Made by a program: the position numbers and the translations under genes
NCBI RefSeq assembly: GCF_033095805.1
Contig: NZ_CP109901.1
Location: forward strand, 372,001 to 436,000
From: Serratia sp. UGAL515B_01
GTDB taxonomy: Bacteria; Pseudomonadota; Gammaproteobacteria; Enterobacterales; Enterobacteriaceae
Length of the DNA: 64,000 nt
Reading direction: 5' to 3'
Notes under the pieces: generated by a model
Told to the model about the DNA's origin: nothing
Seen by the model: the letters and a program-made list of their open reading frames with translations, nothing else
Database searches by the model: none
Shown: in pieces, positions 9,901-17,426 of the stretch
Layout: every line of letters begins with the position of its first letter
Position numbering within the stretch: position 1 is the first letter of the stretch

Positions 9901-10222
9901 GCGATCGTTGACTGGTAAAAAAACGCTCCTGCCGATCTGAATTCACTTCAACCGGCTTGAACATTTCCTCTACTGTGCCGGAAACCGTTAGCAAAGGTTC
10001 ATTATGATTGTGCAATTGTTGTAAAAATCGTTCTTGCTCTGCTGAATATTTAACCAGTGTGGAAAAGTCTAATTCCAAGCGGGTCTGCTCATGGCTAACG
10101 ATGCGGACCATACCTGAAAATAGCATGGTAAGTAAGAGCAATGTGATAGTTAGCAAGACAAAAAGTAACAGATTCTGTCTACGAAATGCCCTGGTAACTT
10201 TAACGAAAGGAGTCTCTAGCAT
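6953..10222 (-). CDS. Hybrid sensor histidine kinase with PAS, receiver and HPt domains
   Basis: A 1089-residue inner-membrane phosphorelay kinase. TM1 is at about residues 15-38. A periplasmic sensor region of about 300 residues follows, with paired cysteines (FSWSCSTDIDCSMLF). TM2 is at about 344-365, then a PAS-like segment (about 380-480). The HisKA H-box is MSHEIRTPLYGA (His near 513). The ATPase has an N-box (QILNNLISNAIKF), G1 (DSGIGID) and G2 (GAGLGLSICNRL). The receiver Asp is in VFTDVNMPYLDG (near 909), followed by KPIEL. An HPt-like tail has its His in LHRMRGALVLAN (near 1035). The architecture matches RcsC/EvgS/BvgS-type relays that signal to LuxR-type regulators, as encoded next door. 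The start is ATG at 10222 with AAAGGAG-like bases misplaced, so it is moderately certain. The sensed signal is unknown. Confidence 0.93.
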   Translation of the reverse strand: MLETPFVKVTRAFRRQNLLLFVLLTITLLLLTMLFSGMVRIVSHEQTRLELDFSTLVKYSAEQERFLQQLHNHNEPLLTVSGTVEEMFKPVEVNSDRQERFFTSQRSPEHTEFSWSCSTDIDCSMLFTEMYLYGGYIADFYSVFWAPSFFPEPETYYVSARNDFNITVPAFNVSEKNILYDIDNFNKVINAVHSYLGKVAVPDCKHIENDSSHDVIWFKDITLPRKLIGLISLGEFTPSANQPTIQPECMYAVTILDPVNINILERTIYPTIQSRFWLGRHKNLWLEHSKYGTLIGEGSVPKFDRQGWHITPDGVVFKVVDNSGTWTGYYFISYVDMLKDNRWLPLSLFLLFLVSLITSLGYTRWYERRVLKPAHIAQSNLLESEAFNRTLIQTAPVALCLVSRHSGRLIFANDQALAWLEIENGQHFSANRNSKKIISKLLSTHGDGMIEQLEVSANLTLCVAYAQTRYKQHDVMLCAFTDVSARAEIERNLIQAKTAAHEANEAKSLFLATMSHEIRTPLYGAIGTLELLSLTNLNSQQRQYVERIEIASQSLMQLISDILDVSKIEAGQLQLNNVEFDPRELVQHCTSTYSAMAHNKGLLLFSVISIEVPSLVRGDQARIKQILNNLISNAIKFTESGYVIVRLHLVNNIKSSSCLLFEVIDSGIGIDQALHKNLFTPFYLIHPNNYLVSGAGLGLSICNRLAELMGTKIQLISESGLGSKFYLEIDLETISDDGQGSEQPNLIGSNIFVRTPHPQLTDNIISWLQFWGACATSVLEQLRGKDEEQILLDIQSEPQNPIVDWKGHQLVIPLYTKTEIADGIDPHNIKSIGFGIQQILHGEKLTTVASSIVMLPQFNLRVLVAEDNPLNQITLQGQLERLGCEVSLASDGEEALALWDISSYDIVFTDVNMPYLDGYGLARKLRSEGVKIPIIGLTANAMQDEEKRCLDAGMNAWLVKPIELKVLAKVLHKQTLSNTPLNESLHNLNLQQQLLEPSVLIKHRSLFIKTMEDDLLHLEQGINAKNTNAINSMLHRMRGALVLANKHELASAIETLEQHIATYGLDENATLRIAAILSEIRQLLSHIAT

Positions 10223-10668
10223 ACCTTATGGGCTCTTGTTGAATATGCCGCTCACCTATAAAGATAAAGGGGAGCCTATTAGGCTGTGCTCTTTGATTGC
10301 GCGTAAGCGCCGCTGACAGTCATTTTGAGCACAAGGCCAGTATGAACAGTGCTGCGCGGCAAACAACACAGCAACGTGCTCAAATAAACAGTCCAATTTG
10401 GTTTGATTTGCCCCTGCGGCGTTGTTGTTATCTGTAACTCAAAGTGGGTGATGTCAGTATAAAGGTAGTCTATCCTCATCATCTTTCAAGCTGAAACTCG
10501 AAGTGTGGCGGGACACATACCAGTAGTATGACGGTAGTGGTGCACCACCTGATCGAGGCCTTGACTTTAAAATAACACAATGTCTGTCTGAACTCAGATA
10601 TCCTCTCATTTTTCAATTTTAACATTTGGTTTTAGAATGCTCTCAGGACGTTAGTCTGGGAGCACGTC
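10223..10668. other. Intergenic region upstream of the kinase gene
   Basis: No gene is supported here. It should contain the minus-strand promoter of the two-component operon, though I cannot pin a good -35/-10 pair. A spaced inverted repeat TTTGAGCAC (10324-10332) / GTGCTCAAA (10376-10384) is visible. No TAAG-N6-CTTA dyad of the kind found before the pilin genes was seen on this side. Confidence 0.45.
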
Positions 10669-11096
10669 ATGTCTGACCTTTCATGCTTTGTTGATTCTGT
10701 CTTCGGTGCCAATATACACCTGAAACACCTTCGGTCTCTCAGCAATGCAGCTACCGGCGTTATCTAAAGTGGTTCACTCGCCTCCATGCCATCGGCTCCG
10801 GCCTTGCTCTGGCAAACGGCCTCCAACGTAAATGCGCCATTAAGCAGGTTGATGGTCTGCTCAGCAATCCGGCTATTCACCTGCCTGACCTGTTCCGCGA
10901 CTGGGTGCCGTTCATCGTGGCGCAGCGCGAAGCCATTATCGTGTCCATGGATTGGACCGAATTTGACGCCGAGAGGCACGCCACATTGGTGCTTAGCCTG
11001 AAGACAGAGCATGGACGCAATACTCCCTTGCTGGAAAGGTTCACAGCTCTCTTCAATCAACACACCTTTTGCCGGAAAACGCAGGGGGCGTTATGA
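10669..11096 (+). pseudogene. IS4-family transposase remnant, frameshifted and 3'-truncated
   Basis: The frame starting at ATG 10669 reads MSDLSCFVDSVFGANIHLKH and ends at a TAA (10767). The homologous sequence then continues in another frame as RYLKWFTRLHAIGSGLALAN, followed by CAIKQVDGLLSNPAIHLPDLF and VSMDWTEFDAERHATLVLSL, ending at 11096. The order MS..FVDSVFG - AIKQVDRLLSNPAI - DWTEFD (first DDE aspartate) - LSL..HGRNTPLL is that of IS4-type transposases. Only about the first third is present, with a frameshift near 10760, and the remaining catalytic residues are gone. It marks an old insertion between the sensor-kinase operon and the pilin genes. Confidence 0.85.
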
Positions 11097-11140
11097 ACAA
11101 GATGTTAATGAGGGGATCTCTGAGCTGTCTGAAAGGTTTT

Positions 11141-11182
11141 TAAGGATCGGCTTATATCATCATGTGCAGAAATCTAGATAAT
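11141..11182 (+). promoter_or_regulatory. Putative activator dyad plus -10 upstream of first pilin gene
   Basis: TAAGGATCGGCTTA (11141-11154), a TAAG-N6-CTTA dyad, is followed after exactly 22 bp by GATAAT (11177-11182). The same dyad/-10 geometry recurs before the other pilin genes although the intervening bases differ here, which supports a functional site. The implied 5' leader to the ATG at 11491 is about 300 bases. Confidence 0.6.
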
Positions 11183-11490
11183 AGCGGCTGTTATGAAGGT
11201 GCGTGTAAAAGATGTACCCCCAATTACCTCGAAGTGCAGGTTGAGTGGACTACCAGAAGCTTGGTAAATCAAAACCGTACTGAGCAATGCGGTCTACATC
11301 ACCGTAGCTTGATGGGCTGCGGATATGGCAAAGCCGATTTCATAATACCGAAAGCAGACGAGTTCAATCTTCACCTCATACCGCATCCCAAAGGGAAGGT
11401 ACACAAGATCAACAAGTTTGCGTCACTACCGACTCGTACGGTACTTTTTTGCTCCTTACAGACAACACAGATTACGCAAATGGAGGCAAT

Positions 11491-12087
11491 ATGTTTGCGC
11501 AACATTTAATAAAGTGGCCACAGGCTGGGCTGGTAGCTGGTTTTCTGCTTGGGGCTAATTTTGCTTTTGTGACCCCCGTGTTGGCTGAGACCTGTCAGGC
11601 AGAGGGCAACTGTAATATCCCTGTCAAATTTACTGGGGTTTACAAGGAAAATACTTGTGAAATAAGTATTGACGGCAAAGGGGATGATGCTGTTGTTCAA
11701 TTGCCGAAAATAGCGACGGCGAACTTGCAAAGTGAAGGGAGTGAAGCAGGGAGTACGCAATTCAATATTGCGCTCAAAGCTTGCCCGGCAAACACGAATA
11801 TCAATTTATATTTTGTATCTACCGGAATTGCCCCTGATACCGCTACCGGTAACCTGAAGAATGTGACTACGGGTGTAGGTATGAGTGCGGGGGTTCAGGT
11901 ACGTTTGCGTAATACGCTTAACAACCAGATGCGTATTGATGATCCGAGCACTTTTCAACAATATGTTATTCCGGCTAACGGTGGTGAAGTGACCCAGCAT
12001 TACAGTGCCAGTTACTATGCAGGAACCGCAAACGTTACTTCAGGGTTAGTAAATACTGTTGCAGGTATTGAGCTTCGTTATAATTGA
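11491..12087 (+). CDS. FimA-type fimbrial major subunit-like protein (array founder)
   Basis: A 198-residue type 1 fimbrial subunit. It has a long signal peptide (AGLVAGFLLGANFAFVTPVLA, cleaved about residue 33). The mature chain has the pilin disulphide pair, with Cys in ENTCEIS and Cys in KACPANT, and a C-terminal beta-zipper (AGIELRYN). An extra cysteine pair (ETCQAEGNCN) sits at the mature N-terminus, absent from the five array copies. ATG 11491 is chosen because GGAGG lies at 11482-11486; upstream in-frame starts lack one. The core VVQLPKIATANLQ..GSEAGSTQF parallels IVQLPKIPTQDLN..GAEQGSREF of the array pilins, so they are paralogues. No chaperone or usher gene of the FimC/FimD type is nearby. 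A decayed copy of its 5' end lies at 19.1 kb. Confidence 0.87.
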   Translation: MFAQHLIKWPQAGLVAGFLLGANFAFVTPVLAETCQAEGNCNIPVKFTGVYKENTCEISIDGKGDDAVVQLPKIATANLQSEGSEAGSTQFNIALKACPANTNINLYFVSTGIAPDTATGNLKNVTTGVGMSAGVQVRLRNTLNNQMRIDDPSTFQQYVIPANGGEVTQHYSASYYAGTANVTSGLVNTVAGIELRYN

Positions 12088-12218
12088 TATGGCAGACTCA
12101 TCATACTTCACGTTTCCTGCATGTTAGCTGTTTTTCTCACCCCAGTTAATACTTATTTACGTTCGACTCTCGAGTTTGCCGCTTTAATGCTGCAACTCGC
12201 ATATTTTGTACATACCAA

Positions 12219-12327
12219 ACTTCAAGATGCAGGTTGCTTAAATTGGTCTGTAACTGATTTGAACGGTCCTCTGAAGGGATAAAGCTCACAGGTGGGGCGG
12301 GTAACACCGTCTCCTGCAGCTTGAAGT
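12219..12327. repeat. 110-bp palindromic intergenic repeat, copy 1
   Basis: It starts ACTTCAAGATGCAGG and ends CCTGCAGCTTGAAGT, near-perfect inverted ends. The inner part contains AAATTGGTCTGTAACTGATTTG and CTCACAGGTGGGGCGGG. MITE-like in form; this copy is slightly diverged from the other three. Confidence 0.75.
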
Positions 12328-12426
12328 ACGACGGTATAGGGTCACGATGATGAGGTCTCTCATAGCCTAAGGCGTGCACATATTTTCGGTACGTAAAGTA
12401 AACACAATATATCGACTGTACTGTTT

Positions 12427-12615
12427 TAAGGTTTCCCTTATATCACGAAGTACAGAAATATGGATAATAGATAGGGTGATGAAGCCTATTGTGGTATTAC
12501 GATATTCAAATATTAGAAAGTGATTTTATTTTCTGTGTTTTAAGTCACCTGAATGTCATTACTAAAGTAATTTTAAGGTTTCCCTTATATCGTTAGACAA
12601 AGACATCTATATAAT
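12427..12615 (+). promoter_or_regulatory. Two dyad-controlled promoters of pilin copy 1
   Basis: The distal site is TAAGGTTTCCCTTA (12427-12440), 22 bp, then GATAAT (12463-12468). The proximal site is an identical dyad (12574-12587), 22 bp, then TATAAT (12610-12615). There is no recognisable -35 hexamer, consistent with an activator-dependent promoter. The predicted proximal transcript has a leader of about 110 bases. Confidence 0.65.
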
Positions 12616-12731
12616 GTCTATCGAAGAAGTATCGCATAAGGAAATAGGGTTCACTGCCGTATTTTCTCATTAATCAGTCGTCATGACTTCCCAGTTTTTA
12701 TCAATCAAGTAGTTTGTTAAGGATATTTTTA

Positions 12732-13259
12732 ATGTTAAAGATTCAACACGTTGTTTGCGCATTGGCGATGGCTGTTTCTGTAGGCGCAAACGCAGTATCT
12801 AGCGGCACAGTAACGTTCAACGGTGAGTTGGTTGCTGACACCTGTACTATTTCTAGCGACAGCATCAACAAGATCGTTCAACTGCCAAAGATCCCTACTC
12901 AGGATCTGAACGTTGCTGGTGCTGAGCAAGGCTCTCGCGAGTTCCAGCTCAATGTTGAAGCCTGCCCAGCGAGCATTACTCAGGTTGCTGCACACTTTAA
13001 CGCGATTGGTGGTTCTGCTTTCGACCCAACGACCGGTAACCTGGTGAATGCGTCAGCTGCAGCGACACCTGCTAAGCAAGTTCAAGTTCGTTTGTATAAC
13101 GTCGACGGTAAGCAGATCCGTGTAGGTTCTACCGGTGAATTCTTCAATGTTGTTAATCAAAAAGCAACAATGACTTATGTTGGTGGTTACTACGCAACAG
13201 GCGTGACCACTCCTGGTCCGGTGACTTCTGTAGCTTCATACGTACTGGCTTACCCATAA
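12732..13259 (+). CDS. Fimbrial major subunit, array copy 1
   Basis: A 175-residue FimA-type pilin. The signal peptide is MLKIQHVVCALAMAVSVGANA (cleavage about 21/22). The mature chain begins VSSGTVTFNGELVADTC, with the disulphide pair in ADTCTIS and EACPAS and a C-terminal beta-zipper ASYVLAYP. Pilins of this type are polymerised by periplasmic chaperone and outer-membrane usher, neither of which is encoded nearby. The ATG is preceded by TTAAGGA with normal spacing; the TTG 18 bases upstream is not needed. It differs from copies 2 and 5 by one residue (NASAAATP instead of NASTAATP). The gene has its own upstream promoter region and 3' hairpins, so each copy is probably an independent transcription unit. 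Confidence 0.93.
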   Translation: MLKIQHVVCALAMAVSVGANAVSSGTVTFNGELVADTCTISSDSINKIVQLPKIPTQDLNVAGAEQGSREFQLNVEACPASITQVAAHFNAIGGSAFDPTTGNLVNASAAATPAKQVQVRLYNVDGKQIRVGSTGEFFNVVNQKATMTYVGGYYATGVTTPGPVTSVASYVLAYP

Positions 13260-13264
13260 TCGCG

Positions 13265-13334
13265 TAGCCCGGTAAGCGGATGGGCTATTAGCAACCGCTG
13301 GGTAAAGTGAATACCGGGGGAGTCTCTCCGGTAT
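13265..13334 (+). terminator. 3' hairpins downstream of pilin copy 1
   Basis: There are two stem-loops just after the stop codon: TAGCCC (13265-13270) with GGGCTA (13282-13287), and ATACCGG (13311-13317) with CCGGTAT (13328-13334). No T-run follows the second, so it may act in mRNA stability as much as termination. Near-identical hairpins follow copies 2, 3 and 5. Confidence 0.5.
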
Positions 13335-13525
13335 GAAACGGAACAGTAGCGCGTAATCGTGTTACACGTGAGAGTGATAGCGGGATGATCTCGTCTGGGA
13401 ACTCTCACGTTTGCCGCTTTAATGCTGCAACTCGCATTTGTACCTGCGGGCGTTCAGCTAGTAGAGAAACAGGAAATTGTTAGAAAAAACGCTTCAGAAG
13501 TGCAATATTTTGTAAATACCGAACT

Positions 13526-13635
13526 TACTTCAAGATGCAGGTTGCTTAAATCGGTCTGTAACTGATTTGAACTGCCCCTGAAGGGATGAAGCTCACAGGT
13601 GGGGCGGGTAACACCGTCTCCTGCAGCTTGAAGTA
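13526..13635. repeat. 110-bp palindromic intergenic repeat, copy 2
   Basis: Same element as at 12219, with the full TACTTCAAG...CTTGAAGTA ends. It lies between pilin copies 1 and 2, upstream of the copy 2 promoters. Confidence 0.78.
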
Positions 13636-13733
13636 CGACGGTATAGGGTCACGATGATGAGGTCTCTCATAGCCTAAGGCGTGCACATATTTTCGGTACG
13701 TAAAGTAAACACAATATATCGACTGTACTGTTT

Positions 13734-13922
13734 TAAGGTTTCCCTTATATCACGAAGTACAGAAATATGGATAATAGATAGGGTGATGAAGCCTATTGTG
13801 GTATTACGATATTAAAATATAATAAAGTGATTTTATTTTTTGTGTTTTAAGTCACCTGAATGTCATTACTAAAGTAATTTTAAGGTTTCCCTTATATCGT
13901 TAGACGAAGACGTTTATATAAT
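13734..13922 (+). promoter_or_regulatory. Two dyad-controlled promoters of pilin copy 2
   Basis: TAAGGTTTCCCTTA at 13734-13747 with GATAAT at 13770-13775, and at 13881-13894 with TATAAT at 13917-13922. Both gaps are 22 bp. Confidence 0.65.
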
Positions 13923-14038
13923 GTCTATCGAAGAAGTATCGCATAAGGAAATAGGGTTCACTGCCGTATTTTCTCATTAATCAGTCGTCATGACTTCCCA
14001 GTTTTTATCAATCAAGTAGTTTGTTAAGGATATTTTTA

Positions 14039-14566
14039 ATGTTAAAGATTCAACACGTTGTTTGCGCATTGGCGATGGCTGTTTCTGTAGGCGCAAACGC
14101 AGTATCTAGCGGCACAGTAACGTTCAACGGTGAGTTGGTTGCTGACACCTGTACTATTTCTAGCGACAGCATCAACAAGATCGTTCAACTGCCAAAGATC
14201 CCTACTCAGGATCTGAACGTTGCTGGTGCTGAGCAAGGCTCTCGCGAGTTCCAGCTCAATGTTGAAGCCTGCCCAGCGAGCATTACTCAGGTTGCTGCAC
14301 ACTTTAACGCGATTGGTGGTTCTGCTTTCGACCCAACGACCGGTAACCTGGTGAATGCGTCAACTGCAGCGACACCTGCTAAGCAAGTTCAAGTTCGTTT
14401 GTATAACGTCGACGGTAAGCAGATCCGTGTAGGTTCTACCGGTGAATTCTTCAATGTTGTTAATCAAAAAGCAACAATGACTTATGTTGGTGGTTACTAC
14501 GCAACAGGCGTGACCACTCCTGGTCCGGTGACTTCTGTAGCTTCATACGTACTGGCTTACCCATAA
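14039..14566 (+). CDS. Fimbrial major subunit, array copy 2
   Basis: A 175-residue pilin differing from copy 1 by a single Ala to Thr change (NASTAATP) and identical in protein sequence to copy 5. It has the same signal peptide, disulphide cysteines and ASYVLAYP end. The whole cassette, including 5' and 3' flanks, repeats copy 1 at 1,307 bp spacing with few base differences, so the duplication is recent or maintained by gene conversion. The ribosome site TTAAGGA and spacing are unchanged. Confidence 0.93.
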   Translation: MLKIQHVVCALAMAVSVGANAVSSGTVTFNGELVADTCTISSDSINKIVQLPKIPTQDLNVAGAEQGSREFQLNVEACPASITQVAAHFNAIGGSAFDPTTGNLVNASTAATPAKQVQVRLYNVDGKQIRVGSTGEFFNVVNQKATMTYVGGYYATGVTTPGPVTSVASYVLAYP

Positions 14567-14833
14567 TCGCGTAGCCCGGTAAGCGGATGGGCTATTAGCA
14601 ACCGCTGGGTAAAGTGAATACCGGGGGGAGTCTCTCCGGTATGAAATGGAACAGTAGCGCGTAATCGTGTTACACGTGAGAGTGATAGCGGGATGATCTC
14701 GTCTGGGAACTCTCACGTTTGCCGCTTTAATGTTGCAACTCGCATTTGTACCTGCGGGCGTTCAGCTAGTAGAGAAACAGGAAATTGTTAGAAAAAACGC
14801 TTCAGAAGTGCAATATTTTGTAAATACCGAACT

Positions 14834-14943
14834 TACTTCAAGATGCAGGTTGCTTAAATCGGTCTGTAACTGATTTGAACTGCCCCTGAAGGGATGAAGC
14901 TCACAGGTGGGGCGGGTAACACAGTCTCCTGCAGCTTGAAGTA
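14834..14943. repeat. 110-bp palindromic intergenic repeat, copy 3
   Basis: Same element, 110 bp between TACTTCAAG and CTTGAAGTA, upstream of the copy 3 promoters. Confidence 0.78.
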
Positions 14944-15041
14944 CGACGGCATAGGGTCACGATGATGAGGTCTCTCATAGCCTAAGGCGTGCACATATTT
15001 TCGGTACGTAAAGTAAACACAATATATCGACTGTACTGTTT

Positions 15042-15230
15042 TAAGGTTTCCCTTATATCACGAAGTACAGAAATATGGATAATAGATAGGGTGATGAAGC
15101 CTATTGTGGTATTACGATATTAAAATATAATAAAGTGATTTTATTTTTTGTGTTTTAAGTCACCTGAATGTCATTACTAAAGTAATTTTAAGGTTTCCCT
15201 TATATCGTTAGACGAAGACGTTTATATAAT
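15042..15230 (+). promoter_or_regulatory. Two dyad-controlled promoters of pilin copy 3
   Basis: TAAGGTTTCCCTTA at 15042-15055 with GATAAT at 15078-15083, and at 15189-15202 with TATAAT at 15225-15230. Both gaps are 22 bp. Confidence 0.65.
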
Positions 15231-15346
15231 GTCTATCGAAGAAGTATCGCATAAGGAAATAGGGTTCACTGCCGTATTTTCTCATTAATCAGTCGTCATG
15301 ACTTCCCAGTTTTTATCAATCAAGTAGTTTGTTAAGGATATTTTTA

Positions 15347-15874
15347 ATGTTAAAGATTCAACACGTTGTTTGCGCATTGGCGATGGCTGTTTCTGTAGGC
15401 GCAAACGCAGTATCTAGCGGCACAGTAACGTTCAACGGTGAGTTGGTTGCTGACACCTGTACTATTTCTAGCGACAGCATCAACAAGATCGTTCAACTGC
15501 CAAAGATCCCTACTCAGGATCTGAACGTTGCTGGTGCTGAGCAAGGCTCTCGCGAGTTCCAGCTCAATGTTGAAGCCTGCCCAGCGAGCATTACTCAGGT
15601 TGCTGCACACTTTAACGCGATTGGTGGTTCTGCTTTCGACCCAACGACCGGTAACCTGGTGAATGCGTCAACTGCAGCGACACCTGCTAAGCAAGTTCAA
15701 GTTCGTTTGTATAACGTCGACGGTAAGCAGATCCGTGTAGGTTCTACCGGTGAATTCTTCAATGTTGTTAATCAAAAAGCAACAATGACTTATGTTGGTG
15801 GTTACTACGCGACTGGCGCAACCACTCCAGGTCCGGTGACTTCTGTAGCTTCATACGTACTGGCTTACCCATAA
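15347..15874 (+). CDS. Fimbrial major subunit, array copy 3
   Basis: A 175-residue pilin like copy 2 except for one residue near the C-terminus (GATTPG instead of GVTTPG). The change comes with a cluster of base differences (GCGACTGGCGCAACCACTCCA versus the common form at the same place, near 15810), while the rest of the gene is unchanged. Such a patch is what a short gene-conversion tract would leave; the diverged copy 4 has the related GAATPG there. All pilin hallmarks (signal peptide, two cysteines, ASYVLAYP) are intact. Confidence 0.93.
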   Translation: MLKIQHVVCALAMAVSVGANAVSSGTVTFNGELVADTCTISSDSINKIVQLPKIPTQDLNVAGAEQGSREFQLNVEACPASITQVAAHFNAIGGSAFDPTTGNLVNASTAATPAKQVQVRLYNVDGKQIRVGSTGEFFNVVNQKATMTYVGGYYATGATTPGPVTSVASYVLAYP

Positions 15875-16092
15875 TCGCGTAGCCCGGTAAGCGGATGGGC
15901 TATTAGCAACCGCTGGGTAAAGTGAATACCGGGGGGAGAGTCTCTCCCGGTATGAAACGGAACAGTAGCGCGTAACCGTGTTACACGTGAGAGTGATAGC
16001 GGGATGATCTCGTCTGGGGACTCTCTCATTATTAATGAGTGAACTCACTTTCAGTATTTAAAGTAAGAACAATATATTTACTTTACTGTTTT

Positions 16093-16135
16093 TAAGGCTT
16101 CCTTATATATCGGCAGGCGAAGAAGTTTTAACAAT
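16093..16135 (+). promoter_or_regulatory. Single, diverged dyad promoter of pilin copy 4
   Basis: TAAGGCTTCCTTA (16093-16105) has a five-base instead of six-base spacer and is followed 24 bp later by a poor -10 (AACAAT, 16130-16135). The surrounding bases clearly align with the proximal promoters of the other copies. This gene may be expressed more weakly or differently. Confidence 0.5.
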
Positions 16136-16250
16136 GTCTATCGAGATAGTGACTCACAATAAGTCGGGTTCAGCACCGTATTTCCTCATTAATCAGTCGC
16201 TATGACTTCTCAGTTCTCTCAGCCCAATAGTTTGTTAAGGATATTTTTTA

Positions 16251-16778
16251 ATGCCTAATATTCAATATTTTGTCTGTACATTGGCGATGGCTATTTCTGT
16301 AGGCGCAAACGCAGTGTCTAGCGGTACAGTGACTTTTAACGGTGAGTTGACTGCTGATACTTGTACTATTTCTGCTGATAGCGTGAATAAGGTCGTTACC
16401 CTGCCAAAGGTCCCTACTCAGGATCTGAACGTTGCTGGCGCTGAACAAGGCTCTCGCGAGTTCCAGCTCAACGTTGAAGACTGTCCGGAGACCATTACCC
16501 AGGTTGCTGCACGCTTTAGTGCGAATGTAGCTTCTGATTACAATTCGGTTACTGGTAACCTTGTCAATGTGTCAACAGCAACGACACCCGCTAAGCAAGT
16601 TGAAATTCGTTTATACAACGTAGATGGTACTCCCATTGGCATAGGCTCTACCGGTGAATTCTTCAACGTTGTTGATCAAAAAGCCACGATGACTTATGTG
16701 GGTGGTTACTATGCAACGGGTGCTGCCACTCCTGGTCCAGTGACTTCTGTAGTTTCATACGAATTGGCCTACCCATAA
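16251..16778 (+). CDS. Fimbrial major subunit, array copy 4 (diverged)
   Basis: A 175-residue pilin, the same length as its neighbours but with many substitutions: signal peptide MPNIQYFVCTLAMAISVGANA, NKVVTLPKVPTQDLN, EDCPETITQVAARFSANVAS, GTPIGIGSTGEFF, VSYELAYP. Blocks such as VAGAEQGSREFQLNVE stay identical, giving a mosaic look. The disulphide cysteines and beta-zipper are kept, so it should be functional. Changes concentrate in segments expected to be surface loops of the assembled pilus, which would suit antigenic variation; that is inference. It has only one promoter dyad and no 110-bp repeat upstream. Confidence 0.92.
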   Translation: MPNIQYFVCTLAMAISVGANAVSSGTVTFNGELTADTCTISADSVNKVVTLPKVPTQDLNVAGAEQGSREFQLNVEDCPETITQVAARFSANVASDYNSVTGNLVNVSTATTPAKQVEIRLYNVDGTPIGIGSTGEFFNVVDQKATMTYVGGYYATGAATPGPVTSVVSYELAYP

Positions 16779-16913
16779 TCGTCTAGCCCAGTAAGCGAAT
16801 GGGTTATTAGAACCATTGGGTAAAGTGAATACTGGGGAGAGACTTTCCTAGGGACTCTCAAGTTTGCTGATTTAACGCTGTAACTCACATTATTATTTTG
16901 TAAATACCGAACT

Positions 16914-17023
16914 TACTTCAAGATGCAGGTTGCTTAAATCGGTCTAGAACTGATTTGAACTGCCCCTGAAGGGATGAAGCTCACAGGTGGGGCGGGTAAC
17001 ACCGTCTCCTGCAGCTTGAAGTA
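16914..17023. repeat. 110-bp palindromic intergenic repeat, copy 4
   Basis: Same element, 110 bp, between pilin copies 4 and 5. The sequence to its left is diverged while the sequence to its right rejoins the common cassette. Confidence 0.78.
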
Positions 17024-17121
17024 TGACGGCATAGGGTCACGATGATGAGGTCTCTCATAGCCTAAGGCGTGCACATATTTTCGGTACGTAAAGTAAACAC
17101 AATATATCGACTGTACTGTTT

Positions 17122-17310
17122 TAAGGTTTCCCTTATATCACGAAGTACAGAAATATGGATAATAGATAGGGTGATGAAGCCTATTGTGGTATTACGATAT
17201 TAAAATATAATAAAGTGATTTTATTTTTTGTGTTTTAAGTCACCTGAATGTCATTACTAAAGTAATTTTAAGGTTTCCCTTATATCGTTAGACAAAGACA
17301 TCTATATAAT
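17122..17310 (+). promoter_or_regulatory. Two dyad-controlled promoters of pilin copy 5
   Basis: TAAGGTTTCCCTTA at 17122-17135 with GATAAT at 17158-17163, and at 17269-17282 with TATAAT at 17305-17310. Both gaps are 22 bp. Confidence 0.65.
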
Positions 17311-17426
17311 GTCTATCGAAGAAATCTCTCATAAGGAAATAGGGTTCACTGCCGTATTTTCTCATTAATCAGTCGTCATGACTTCCCAGTTTTTATCAAC
17401 CAAGTAGTTTGTTAAGGATATTTTTA

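Noticed and set aside
11162..11448. Short plus-strand frame upstream of the first pilin gene
   Set aside because: It overlaps the predicted promoter and leader, has no protein-like features, and ends just after the pilin start.
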